Below are positions 22,170 through 32,163 of a stretch of 64,000 nt of DNA, piece after piece; within the stretch, counting starts at the first letter, position 1; each line of letters starts with the position of its first letter. A model generated the notes under the pieces. That model was given only the letters and a program-made list of their open reading frames with translations. It made no database searches and was not told the DNA's origin. Both the position numbers and the translations under genes were made by a program. Source of the DNA: Adiantum capillus-veneris (lineage: Eukaryota > Streptophyta > Polypodiopsida > Polypodiales > Pteridaceae); contig CM043945.1 of the NCBI GenBank assembly GCA_014529385.2, positions 153,910,241-153,974,240 of the forward strand. Reading direction: 5' to 3'.

Positions 22170-23100
22170 TCCTCTTTCTGGTGTATCTTGGTTTAGCAAT
22201 ACTACCAATGTTGATTATACAAATTAGGTAAGTTGGCATGGTGTGAAGAGATGAAATCCGTCTGAAATCAATGTAACAATAAATCTTTTTTTTTGAAAAT
22301 GGAGTGGATTCTAGGATTGGTTCTTGCAATAGGAACACAATTTAATTCAATGTCTCTACTCCACTCTCTTACTTACTTCTATCCTTGCGTCTTTTTTATG
22401 AGCAAAACATGGTAGAAGTGTACATCATAACTTCTTATATGGCAAGAAGACCATCTTTCCCTTGGTCTACCTATAGTTGACAAAAGTGCTACCAAGTCAA
22501 GAAGTACAAATAGGCCCCCAATGTACCATAAAAGCTTCAAGTTTCAAAGAGATGAGATGACGTTCTTTTAATATTACGAATGTGATTACATCTATGCTGC
22601 TCTCTAGATGCTTCTCTTGGATCTCTATCCATGTTCACAAGCATGGTAATGGTTTACGTCATCACCTAATCACAACAATACATAAGCAGCTTAGTATGAT
22701 AAGGTGCACAATATTGGTTCATGTACACTTTCACATCATTTGTATCTTAAATTGTGATAGAAATGAAAGCAAAGTAAGGTTGCTCAATTGTTTATTTTTG
22801 TAGGAGTTTTGGCCATTATGCTACACTGAAGGACATGGTGTAAAATTGAGGTTGACTAAAATCATGCATGCCATTGATCTCTATCTATCTTTATCCTCTA
22901 ATTACAAAACTATGTTCCTCTTTGAGAGAGCAGATTGTATTCAACCAGCTTGAGCCTATTTCCTTGCGTACAATCTATACTATACCAACCATTTGGCTTT
23001 AATTGTTGCTCTGTTAAATGTGTGATTGGACATTGAGGCAATGTAGGAAAGCCTCTTTTTGTGTACACATTAGTTTCCTTGAAAATTTGAGAATATTAGT
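20340..23100. other. AT-rich intergenic DNA
   Basis: No gene recognised. It contains (CT)n at about 20457-20487, a 166-bp tandem duplication at 21370-21705, and (GA)n at about 22132-22167. The short ORFs here are scattered and without domains. Confidence 0.5.
21370..21705. repeat. 166-bp tandem duplication
   Basis: Copies start at about 21370 and 21536. Both contain AAAATTTTCAAGGAAG, TCACTCCCTGGTTCACTTCA and GATTGTAAGAAATGACAG in the same order, with roughly 10% divergence. Part of this unit recurs inverted at 25318-25525. Confidence 0.8.
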
Positions 23101-23200
23101 ATCATACCCTACTTGAGTATACGCACACACGCACGTATATACATACTACATATATGTATAAAGATATGTACATACATATATACACACGTGTGTGTGTGGC

Positions 23201-23249
<49 letters not shown>

Positions 23250-23476
23250 ATTGTGTATATATATGTATGTGTAAACATACATACATACATATACATATAT
23301 GTGTGTGTGTGTGTACATATATCTGTATTCTTATATCAAAGATTTGTCACATAGGTCTTGGAGCCTCTTGTTGTTGTTATAGTACAATAACTAAGGTATT
23401 CAAAACTTTTATGCTCCCTTCGTCCCCCCCCCTTCAAACCCTCTCTGTGTGTGTATGTGTGTGTGTGTGTGTGTGT

Positions 23477-23563
<87 letters not shown>

Positions 23564-23576
23564 ACACACACACGTG

Positions 23577-23630
<54 letters not shown>
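23100..23630. repeat. compound microsatellite block (TA/TG, GT, CT, CA)
   Basis: Mixed TATG/TACA and (TG)n runs at 23130-23325, then (GT)n at 23450-23479, (CT)n at 23480-23516 and (CA)n at 23517-23626 with a GCGCGC island at about 23576-23582. Long His/Thr/Ser/Leu or Cys/Val ORFs across it are microsatellite translations, not genes. Confidence 0.9.
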
Positions 23631-23635
<5 letters not shown>

Positions 23636-23814
23636 ATTAGATGGCTAGAAGTTTGCATGGAGCTCATGTGTGCATACACATATGATTTGTCAAAGTGGTA
23701 TAGTAGTTGAAAAATTGGCACTGCAGTTGAAGTGATGACCAAAGTCAATGCATGAAAAGGATGAGCAAACTCTTTTTTCTCAATCTCTGTAAAGAAAAGT
23801 ATAGATGGCTATGA

Positions 23815-23985
23815 TCTCTCTCTCTCTCTCTCTCTCTAAGGTCTTGAACTTGAGACCCCATCTAGTAGATCTTTGAGATCTGATTGGATCGCTCGTACAA
23901 CCTTTTAAATTCTTCTTTTTTCAAGACGTGAGAGAGAGAGAGAGAGATCTCAAAGATCTATTTGATGGTCTCAAGTTCAAGACTT

Positions 23986-24030
<45 letters not shown>
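23815..24030. repeat. foldback with CT/GA-ended arms
   Basis: The left arm (about 23816-23881) is a CT run followed by AAGGTCTTGAACTTGAGACC and GATCTTTGAGATCT. The right arm (about 23945-24030) is the near-complement, ending in a GA run. About 60 bp separate them. An RNA across it would form a long hairpin. A small foldback element or an inversion duplicate are both possible. Confidence 0.75.
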
Positions 24031-24032
<2 letters not shown>

Positions 24033-24126
24033 AGAAGATGAAACAAAATAAACTTTATTCTCATCCAAGTTGCCATATATATCTTCTGGAATTGTTCGTA
24101 TGGGATTAAATTTTTTATTATTGTTC

Positions 24127-24142
24127 TTCTTCTTCTTCTTCT

Positions 24143-24189
<47 letters not shown>

Positions 24190-24190
24190 C
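24127..24190. repeat. (CTT)n(CT)n microsatellite with a C run
   Basis: (TTC)n passes into (CT)n and then a C9 tract at about 24187-24195. Confidence 0.9.
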
Positions 24191-24199
24191 CCCCCCTCT

Positions 24200-24933
24200 C
24201 TCTCTCCGTCTCTCTTTCTCTCTCTTCCTTTCCATAGATATTCAAGTGTTTAACGTCTTTTTAGATTTTTCTTACACCCTTAAACATTTTATTCTCTCTT
24301 TTTCTTTTCTCCCTTTTGCTAGCCGCGTCATACGTTCGACGCTAAAACATTTTTCTGTGTGTGTGTGTGTGTGTGCGCGCACGTGTGTGGGGTTGAGTTT
24401 TGATAAGTACCTTTGCCTATCAAAAATTTAGAAAATTTATTGATTTTTAAGCATTTCCAAGGTGTAACTCTTAAAAACAAAAAGAACAAAATATCAAAGA
24501 ACTGGTAAAAGATATGTTAACTAGGCAATCTCTCTCCCTATTTGGGGTCCGAATGTGAGGGTAGATTTTTGTTGGGCATTTTATTTATTTTCTATGGTTG
24601 AAAAATGTTAGCTACCCTTTTGAAAATATACTATTACTCTAAGAAAACCATATTATCTTGGAAATTTGACTTAGTGTGTCACTAAATATAAATTTTGTAT
24701 ATCATGTGCGTTCAAGGACTAATTTTAAACTCCTTATCTGTGAAGTTTTTACAAATAATTCAGTCTGTAAAAAAAAATCCAATTAAATTTTATAGACCTT
24801 TTTGTACGTGAAAATGTGAGAAAAAAAATAAACCCTTCTGTTGATACTCACGTGATAGTCGCATAAATATTAAGTGACTCCTCGAGAAATTTGAAGGGTG
24901 TCCTTGGTGAGATGGACCCTATGAGCTTGAAAG

Positions 24934-24978
<45 letters not shown>

Positions 24979-25013
24979 GTACACGTGCACATACACGCAC
25001 ACACATGCAATGC

Positions 25014-25050
<37 letters not shown>

Positions 25051-26105
25051 GGTCAATAACATGGATAACTACTCCTTCATTTGCATGTATTTTCTCAAAG
25101 TGAAACTACCTCAAGTCGACACCACACGAGTTGTTTCTTTGTTTTTTCAATCTCTTTAAAGAAATAAAAACTTTTCTTATAAAATATATCAATATTAGTT
25201 TTGAAAAAATACTATTGAAAAGAAGAATCCAAATATATCTTCAAAAAGTAAATTCTCATCATTAAATAATAAAATTTCCACTAAATTTATCTCTTTTTTG
25301 TTATGTGCATTTAAACCAATACATTTATTCTATGTAGAGGAGAAAGTCTTTGACTTTATATAACTAAAGCACTTTATACTATTAAAGAAAAAGAAATTCT
25401 TTTGAGTTTACATTATGACAAAATCTGAAAAGGTATTTGTTGTTTCTTACAATCTTACTCTCCCTTTTGCATTTTAGAGAGGTTTTCTCTTAAGTGAAAG
25501 TGTGAGTGACACATGGAGAGGAAATCCACACATGAAGCAAAAAGACTGAGCATGTCATTTTTCCGATGCGAAAGTAAAGAGAATTGTAACACAAATTGTT
25601 TTTTTTATTAAGCCTTGCCATACTATCAAGTGCAAACAGTCCAACAAAATGGTCAATCCGTAGAGGATTGAAAACTCGAGCACATGAAGGTGATTACTGC
25701 TACAATATAAGTTTTTATTTGATTATATAGCATAATCTATCAAAACTCTAGGCATCCCTCCTCCAATGGCAATTGAAAGGAATCCAAAAAATGGCCAATC
25801 TAAATTTGACCATAAACCTTAGCTTGTAAACTTGATGCTGTGCTGAAACTCTACCCCACCCAATCCTTAGAACAACTCCACTTTTGTTAGTGTATCCTAA
25901 TGCATGAACTCATGAGCTATAAAGTTCAACCCAAGGACACAAAATAACACAAGTTCATGTGCTTGCAAGGCACACATGTGAGGCATCGATTGTCATTTTT
26001 GGGAAATCCTCACAAGTACATCAAGGAAAGTTTTCAATGGTCATAGCATTTGTCACCACCTTTTAAAAAGATCCGCTACTGCTAACAATAAAAACATGAG
26101 ACACA
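24200..26105. other. AT-rich intergenic DNA with microsatellites
   Basis: No gene recognised. (GT)n with a GCGCGC island lies at about 24356-24388, and two (CT)n runs at 24937-24976 and 25017-25048. The inverted partner of the 21.4-kb repeat lies at 25318-25525. Confidence 0.5.
25318..25525 (-). repeat. inverted copy of the 21.4-21.75 kb repeat
   Basis: The reverse complement of this stretch contains CATGTGTCACTC, AAAATGCAAAAG, AGTAAGATTGTAAGAAA, GACTTTCT and CTACATAGAATAAATGT in the same order as 21418-21755. The copies lie about 4 kb apart in opposite orientation and are clearly diverged, with internal length differences. Confidence 0.6.
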
Positions 26106-26663
26106 TTAGGCACCAAAATAACCTCTTTCACTAGTTTTGCATGCATGCTTCGACCCAATGATCCTTCCATTGAAGTCTTTCGTTAATTTTGAAATCCATC
26201 TAGCATGATTTCCGTCTTTGAATTTAGCACGGAAAGAGCTAGGTTGTGCTCCACATTGCCAGTAGTTGCTCATCTGTGCTGTCAAAGTATTGCCTTGTAG
26301 CACAAATCCATTTTTTTTCAACATCTTAACCTCCCATGAAAGTAGGCAGGTTCCCTCTTCGACAACATACATCCTTGGGTTTGGCCCAGGGGGTCCAATA
26401 ATAATCTCATCAATATTTAAATCATGAGTGTTAATATTGTTGTAAAACCATATGAACCCCTCCATAATTTCTCTTGGTTTGACACCCACAGCTAGATACT
26501 TTCTCCTTCCCCAAAAACACGGTGCAAAAACACCATTTTGCATATTATCTGAAATGTTGTATATGAAAATACCACAATGTACTTTCTCTCTAGAAAGAAC
26601 GCCAAAACACGTCATTTTTCTACCAAACTTTGTGCGTCTAATTACCCAAACCATTCGAGGCAC
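26106..26663 (-). CDS. unassigned ORF, 185 residues
   Basis: A single uninterrupted ORF in AT-rich DNA, long for the local composition and with an ordinary amino-acid mix rather than repeat translation. It contains ENKP-like basic segments near the N-terminus (RRTKFGRKMTCF), an aromatic-rich middle (EGFIWFYNNIN) and a Cys-containing C-terminal half (YWQCGAQPSSF). I recognise no family, membrane segment or signal peptide. It may be an exon or a relic of a mobile element; coding status is uncertain. Confidence 0.3.
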   Translation of the reverse strand: MPRMVWVIRRTKFGRKMTCFGVLSREKVHCGIFIYNISDNMQNGVFAPCFWGRRKYLAVGVKPREIMEGFIWFYNNINTHDLNIDEIIIGPPGPNPRMYVVEEGTCLLSWEVKMLKKNGFVLQGNTLTAQMSNYWQCGAQPSSFRAKFKDGNHARWISKLTKDFNGRIIGSKHACKTSERGYFGA

Positions 26664-26771
26664 CTTCTTCTCTGGCTAGGGACTTGGAGAGGCAGAAGCA
26701 TTGTGCTTGCTATGGGGTACAATTTAAACAAGTGTAGTGACAATAAAAACTTTGTTCTATGGCAGCAAAAA

Positions 26772-27060
26772 CTTTGGCAATTGGCACTTCTATTTAAAGA
26801 GCCCATAGTTCTTGCCACTCTTGAAGAACTGAATTTCTGGCTTACAGATTCCAAGATGAGCAGCTCATGTCTCCATGCCGACTACATCGGCCATGCTTGT
26901 ACGTACGAGAAGAACGAAACAAAGCCTTTGGCAATTGGCACTTTTATTTAATGGGCCCACATATCTTGCCACTATTGGAGAATTAAACTTGTGGCTTACC
27001 GCTCCCAAGATGAGCATCTCCTGTCGTCATGCTAGCTAAAGACGTCACGGTTGTACATAC
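26772..27060. repeat. 154-bp tandem duplication
   Basis: CTTTGGCAATTGGCACTT starts copies at about 26772 and 26926, each followed by a matching CTTGCCACT, GGCTTAC and CCAAGATGAGCA order. Divergence is visible, so it is not recent. Confidence 0.7.
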
Positions 27061-27407
27061 GCTAGGCATGTACATGAGAAGACATGCATGAAAATTCCAT
27101 GTTTTATCTTAAACATGCAAGGTAATGAAATAAATCAAATATTATTTAAAATTTCTTTTTGTGTGTGTGCGTGTGTGGATGCACTCTCTCTATCTCCCAC
27201 ACGAACGAAGATCACTAGACTCATACATCAAGATCTAATTTAGCTAGATACGTGGAGCACTTGGATACAACATGCACAAGAGTTGGGCACAAAGACGTCT
27301 TTTCATAGAGAACATCTTCTCCAACTAAAAAAGGATGAATATGTGATCAGACTGGACTAGTTATGGACACTCATTTATCCTATGGGATATGATGGGCTAT
27401 TGGTCCG

Positions 27408-27617
27408 GTGTGTACATCATTGCATCAATTAGAGATTGAGACAAGCAGATTTAGGAGAGTAACAACAGAGGCCAGAACTTGCCGGTTGTTTCATATAGAC
27501 CTACAGACAGAGTTACATCACATTTGTCATTGTCTAGTCTACTATGAAATACGAGGCCAATTTCATTGTCTATTCAGAGAGTGCTTTGGACCGTTGGCTA
27601 GAGTCATGAGATATTAG
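27408..27617 (+). pseudogene. LINE 3'-terminal coding fragment
   Basis: The translation LEIETSRFRR...ARTCRLFHID...ELHHICHCLVYYEIRGQFHCL matches the extreme C-terminus of LINE ORF2 proteins, where a C-x2-C-like and H-x3-H-x-C pattern (here with one Cys replaced by Phe) precedes Y-x-x-IR-x-x-F. The RT is not present upstream. Together with 33453-33620 it appears to be one LINE 3' end split by the copia element. Confidence 0.65.
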
Positions 27618-27793
27618 GATCAGAGATGCCTCGGGTTGTTTTGGGTAGAGCTACATAGGCACAAGAGAGTTTCTTGAGGAGATTAGATATTGAGAGACAT
27701 TCATAGAGGCCGATAATTGACTGCTTTAGAGCAAGGACTCGGCAATCAGATAAGCAAGCTTCATAGAAAACTTCAAAGGCTATCTATACCAAA

Positions 27794-27861
27794 GATATGG
27801 GTGTAGACAGAGCTCTGTTTACACCCATATCTATATCAAAGATATGGGTGTAGACAGAGCT
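27794..27861. repeat. 38-bp palindrome followed by a direct copy of one arm
   Basis: 27794-27812 and 27813-27831 are reverse complements with one mismatch and no loop. The arm (GATATGGGTGTAGACAGAG) then repeats directly at about 27841-27860. Confidence 0.85.
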
Positions 27862-27900
27862 AATGACCTCATGAGAGCTAGATGCCGAGGGCGACCACAT

Positions 27901-28092
27901 TGAAGGAGTACGAGCGGAAGTGCGACGCGAGAGAGAGTGCGAGAAGAAGAGCACGACGATATGGTGAACTCGCTCTACTGTAATGTGTAGAGCATAGTGA
28001 GTTCTTATTAGGTTTTTACAAAAGAATATGTGTACATACCTGGGGGCCCGCCCACTTACCTGGACGACCACATTGGGCTTTATACCCCAACA
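27901..28092 (-). repeat. copia 3' LTR (element sense)
   Basis: 192 bp, TG...CA. In element sense the LTR starts TGTTGGGGTATAAAGCCC, so a TATA box sits only about 8 bp from the LTR start. About 98% identical to the other LTR, with four substitutions. Confidence 0.97.
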
Positions 28093-28103
28093 ACCTCCCA
28101 CTT
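28093..28103 (-). promoter_or_regulatory. copia polypurine tract
   Basis: In element sense AAGTGGGAGGT directly abuts the 3' LTR start; this RNase H-resistant tract primes plus-strand DNA synthesis. Confidence 0.85.
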
Positions 28104-28181
28104 AAAGTCCGATGTGGTACTTTAAGTGTGAGAGAAGCTACTATACAAGCTAATATACAAGAGATGTAGAGAAGTGATGTA

Positions 28182-31100
28182 CTACCCTACACCTAACTGC
28201 TTGCGAAAATGCGCAAAGCTCTCTGAGGGAAGTCCTTTTGTAAGTAGATCAGCAGGATTTTCTGTGGTAGGAACTTTGACAAGCTGAAGTTGCTTATCCT
28301 CGAGCATTTCCCTGATGAAATGATACTTCACATCCACATGCTTTGTCTTTGAGTGATAAACTGGATTGCGAGCCAATTGTATAGCACTTTGACTATCACA
28401 ATATAACACAGGAATCTCTTCTTTGATTCCCAAATCTGTTACTAGTCGATTAAGCCAAATTGATTCTTTGCATGCCTCCGATGTTGCAACATATTCAGCC
28501 TCTGTAGTAGACTGAGTAACACAATCTTGTAATCTAGAACGCCATGATACTGCTCCACCAGCCAATGTAAAGACATACCCTGACGTAGACCTTCGGTTGT
28601 CTAAGTCACCTGCATAATCTGAGTCTGTAAAACCCTTTACACTTAGTTCCTGACTCCCATAGCATATACGCATACTCTTTGTAGCTTTCAGGTGTCTCAA
28701 TATTCCTTTCACTTCCTCCCAATGTTTCTTGCCTGGGTTTGACATGTATCGACTTACTACTCCCACTGCAAATGCAATGTCTGGGCGAGTAGCAATCATT
28801 GCATACATCAAACTACCCACTGCAGACGCATATGGAATCTTATCCATTTCAGCCTGTTCTTCCTCAGACACAGGACAATCTTGTTTGCTAAGTTTCACAT
28901 ATGGTGGCAATGGAACACTCAGTGCCTTTCCCTTCTCCATATTGAAACGTTGCAAAACCATGTCAATATACTCTGTTTGAGATAACCAAATAAACTTCTT
29001 TGATCTGTCTCTCTCAATGCGCATACCAAGTATATGACTTGCCTCACCCATGTCTTTCATGTCAAACGATTTTGCCATCTTTGACTTCAAAGCTGAAATT
29101 TCTTCCAAGTGCTTGCCAGCAATCAACATGTCATCCACATACAAAATAAGGATCAGCCAACTGCCATCCTTAGCCTTCTTTGTATATACACAATGATCGA
29201 ACTCACTACGTTTGTAGCCTTGAGAAAGCATAAACTTGTGGAATTTATGGTACCATGCCCTCGGTGATTGTTTTAAGCCATAAAGACTCTTTAACAACTG
29301 GCATACCCAATCTTCCTTGCCTTTCTCAACAAACCCTTCTCGCTGCTGCATGTAAATTTCCACATCTAAATCACCATGCAAGAACGCTGTCTTGACATCC
29401 ATTTGGTGCAACACCAAATCTAATATGGCAACCAATGCAAGAAAGCATCTCAATGTAGTCATCTTGACCACCGGAGAGAAGACTTCATCAAAGTCCATGC
29501 CTTGTTCTTGCTTAAAGCCCTTGGCAACAAGCCTTGCTTTGTACTTTGGCTGACTATCATGAGCGGTGATCTTATACCTGTAAACCCATTTACAGGGTAG
29601 ATCCTTTTTGCCCTGTGGTAATTTAACTAGCTTCCATGTCTTGTTTTTATGCAGAGCTGTCATCTCTGACTGCATGGCCAATTGCCAATTCCCGGAGTCC
29701 TTCATTTGCACTGCTTCCTTGTAACATGAAGGCTCATTGCAATCAGTCAACATGACATAGTTCATAGATGGAACAAACCTATCAGGAGGTCGCGTGATAC
29801 GTCCAGATCTACGCACAATAGGTGGCTCAGGCTCAGCCACAACCTGTGGTTCCACTCTATCCTGTCCTTGCTCCTCTTGAGCCCTGACATTTTGTTTTGC
29901 ACGTGCAGGTCGATCTTCTTGGAAGACAACTCTTCTAATCTCCTCAACCCTCTCTGGTTTCGAATGATATTTTGATTCATTAAAGTGAACATCATTGATG
30001 CGGACAACCTTTCTGGATTCGGGATCCCAAAGTCTGTACCCCATCTCACCAGAATTACCATAGCCTAGAAAGATGCACTTTCTACTCTTTGGCTCAAGTT
30101 TGTTCCTAAATTCCTTTGGAATGTGAGTATATGCCTCACAGCCAAAGACTCTGAGATGCTTGTATGAGGGCATTTTGCCTGACCATACCATCTCTGGCAC
30201 TGAATCCTTCTGCAAAACCTTGCTAGGAGATCTATTTACAAGATGAACAGCTGTTGATACAGCTTCAGCCCAAAACCCATGTGGCAGCTGTGCATTAGAC
30301 AACATACTTCTGACCTTCTCTTGTATGGTCCTATTCATCCTCTCAGCAACACCATTTTGAGGACGATTGTAAGGAGCAGTAAGTTCACGTTTTATACCTT
30401 TTGACTCACAAAAGTCCTGAAAGGCCTTTGAAACATACTCTCCACCATTGTCAGTGCGTAAGCATTTAAGCTTCTTGCCACTCTGATTCTCCACAAGTGT
30501 CATAAACGTTTTGAAAACACTAAACGCTTCATCCTTGTGCTTGAGAAAGTAAACCCATACTTTCCTCGAGTAATCATCTATAAATGTCATAAAGTAAGAA
30601 GCTCCCCCTAGAGATAGGTTAGGCATAGGTCCACACAAATCACTATGAACAAGTGCCAACTGTGTATCTCTTCTACTGCTTCTATGCTTATGTGGCTGCT
30701 GTGTTTGCTTACCATACAGACAATGTTCACAGAATTCAAAATCATTAAATGAAAATCCAGGCAAATAACCAGAACGAGACAAGATTTCCATTCCCTTCTT
30801 GGACATATGTCCTAACCGGCTATCCCACAAAGAAACGTTCGGCTGGTCGGTTACATTGATTACATTTTTAGAGACATTTGATACATAAATCATGTAAAGT
30901 CCTCCAGACTTTACTCTATGTGCTACTGTCATAGAACCCTTGGATATCTTCCACATGTTCTGTCCAAAAGTGGTGACGTAGCCAGCATCATCAAGTAAAC
31001 CTGTGCTGATCAAGCTCTTTGTAATTGCGGGAACATGTCTCACATTCTTCAGCGTGAAAGAAGAGCCATTCTGAAACTTCAATTGAACATCTCCAACACC

Positions 31101-31556
31101 GAAGATCTCACATGTCTGCCCATTGCCTAGCCGAACATGATCTTTAGTGGTCACATAAGAAGTAAACCACTCCTTGTTTGGAGACACATGAAGTGATGCC
31201 CCTGAGTCTATAATCCAGTCACTCAGTGCATTTCCATCAGATGCTGTAAGAAGAGCTGAGTCCATTGTATTCTTCAAGAAGTGGATGTCTCCTGACACTA
31301 GACTGTCATCCTCTGGAACAGTGTTTGTCACATTTATTTCTTGAATCTTCACTGAGGACTTGTTCTTCTCAGCATGGTATTCAGCTTTCTCTTTGCCTTT
31401 TTCTGCTTTCCATTCTTTGCAGTCTCTTTTCATGTGACCCTTCTTGCCACAATGGTAGCATTCTATGTTACTCTTGCCTTTAGCACTACGAGACTTGCTA
31501 CGAGACTGATTCCTCTTTTCACCTTTGGTACTTTTCTTTGGTCCTTCCCCTGACAA
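28182..31556 (-). CDS. pol: copia Pol: zinc knuckle, protease, integrase, RT, RNase H
   Basis: 1124 residues. CCHC knuckle CYHCGKKGHMKRDC at 33-46; protease active site DSGA at about 117-120 (WIIDSGASLHV); integrase zinc site (RLGHMSKKG...FCEHCLYGK) and DDE core (HSDLCGP, RTDNGGEYVS, NGVAERMNRT); RT with SPVVKMTTLR, QMDVKTAFLHGDL and the catalytic LYVDDMLIAG; RNase H with FTDSDYAGDLD and TEAEYVATSEA. All catalytic residues I can check are present and there is no internal stop, so Pol looks functional. The ORF overlaps the Gag ORF by 38 nt in the +1 frame. The first codon of the open frame is TTG, so this is not an independent start; the protein should come from a fused or shifted Gag-Pol. Confidence 0.95.
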   Translation of the reverse strand: MSGEGPKKSTKGEKRNQSRSKSRSAKGKSNIECYHCGKKGHMKRDCKEWKAEKGKEKAEYHAEKNKSSVKIQEINVTNTVPEDDSLVSGDIHFLKNTMDSALLTASDGNALSDWIIDSGASLHVSPNKEWFTSYVTTKDHVRLGNGQTCEIFGVGDVQLKFQNGSSFTLKNVRHVPAITKSLISTGLLDDAGYVTTFGQNMWKISKGSMTVAHRVKSGGLYMIYVSNVSKNVINVTDQPNVSLWDSRLGHMSKKGMEILSRSGYLPGFSFNDFEFCEHCLYGKQTQQPHKHRSSRRDTQLALVHSDLCGPMPNLSLGGASYFMTFIDDYSRKVWVYFLKHKDEAFSVFKTFMTLVENQSGKKLKCLRTDNGGEYVSKAFQDFCESKGIKRELTAPYNRPQNGVAERMNRTIQEKVRSMLSNAQLPHGFWAEAVSTAVHLVNRSPSKVLQKDSVPEMVWSGKMPSYKHLRVFGCEAYTHIPKEFRNKLEPKSRKCIFLGYGNSGEMGYRLWDPESRKVVRINDVHFNESKYHSKPERVEEIRRVVFQEDRPARAKQNVRAQEEQGQDRVEPQVVAEPEPPIVRRSGRITRPPDRFVPSMNYVMLTDCNEPSCYKEAVQMKDSGNWQLAMQSEMTALHKNKTWKLVKLPQGKKDLPCKWVYRYKITAHDSQPKYKARLVAKGFKQEQGMDFDEVFSPVVKMTTLRCFLALVAILDLVLHQMDVKTAFLHGDLDVEIYMQQREGFVEKGKEDWVCQLLKSLYGLKQSPRAWYHKFHKFMLSQGYKRSEFDHCVYTKKAKDGSWLILILYVDDMLIAGKHLEEISALKSKMAKSFDMKDMGEASHILGMRIERDRSKKFIWLSQTEYIDMVLQRFNMEKGKALSVPLPPYVKLSKQDCPVSEEEQAEMDKIPYASAVGSLMYAMIATRPDIAFAVGVVSRYMSNPGKKHWEEVKGILRHLKATKSMRICYGSQELSVKGFTDSDYAGDLDNRRSTSGYVFTLAGGAVSWRSRLQDCVTQSTTEAEYVATSEACKESIWLNRLVTDLGIKEEIPVLYCDSQSAIQLARNPVYHSKTKHVDVKYHFIREMLEDKQLQLVKVPTTENPADLLTKGLPSESFAHFRKQLGVG

Positions 31557-32163
31557 CTAAGGCTATTCCTTTGCCTTTGTCCATTGTCTTTCTATTGGTT
31601 TCTTCAGTAAGCAGACTTCCTTCTACACCTGCTATGTTCAAACCATCTGGAGGTGCATAATTACTCAAAGCTGTGCGAAAAGTGTCCCAACTTTCCGGCA
31701 ATGTGATCAACAGGAACATAGCTCTAACAGGTTCATCAAACTTGACACCTTGAGCTGACAACTGACTATAGATTGTGTTGAATTCATTCAGATGATTGGA
31801 CATAGGTGTCCCTTCTTTCATCTTCAAGTCAACAAGCTTCTTAAGCCAGTCTACCTGTGAAGCTGCACTCTGCTTCTCATAAAGATCACTCAGCTTTAAC
31901 CATGCTTGATAAGCCGACATCTCGTCTGCTACATTGAAGTAAACGCTTTCTGCCAAAGTCAGCATAATGGTAGAAAGTGCCAATTCATCCATTTCGCTCC
32001 ATTCATCTTCGTCCATATCTTCTGGTTTTATCCCCTTGAGCTTTATAGGTTTTATCTGCTTCTTTTGTACCAACACGTGCCAAATCTGCTTCTTCCACAA
32101 TGGGAAATTGGTTCCATCCAGCTTCTTGATATTGTAAAGAGCAGTGTCCTGTGATCCAGCCAT
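31519..32163 (-). CDS. gag: copia Gag (UBN2-type)
   Basis: 214 residues from ATG at 32161-32163. LDGTNFPLWKKQIWHVL near the N-terminus, a central AYQAWLKLSDLYEKQS and LNEFNTIYSQL, and LLITLPESWDTFRTAL are typical of the plant copia Gag (UBN2) fold that forms the particle. It stops at 31519-31521, shortly after MDKGKGIALVV, before the zinc knuckle that normally belongs to Gag. That knuckle is in the overlapping Pol frame, so a +1 shift or a one-base indel lies in 31519-31556. Confidence 0.9.
   Translation of the reverse strand: MAGSQDTALYNIKKLDGTNFPLWKKQIWHVLVQKKQIKPIKLKGIKPEDMDEDEWSEMDELALSTIMLTLAESVYFNVADEMSAYQAWLKLSDLYEKQSAASQVDWLKKLVDLKMKEGTPMSNHLNEFNTIYSQLSAQGVKFDEPVRAMFLLITLPESWDTFRTALSNYAPPDGLNIAGVEGSLLTEETNRKTMDKGKGIALVVRGRTKEKYQR

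Noticed and set aside
23102-23748. Several ORFs rich in Cys-Val, His-Thr or Tyr-Ile
   Set aside because: Dinucleotide-repeat translations on both strands; the same applies at 37771-38063, 54736-55766 and 58298-58746.
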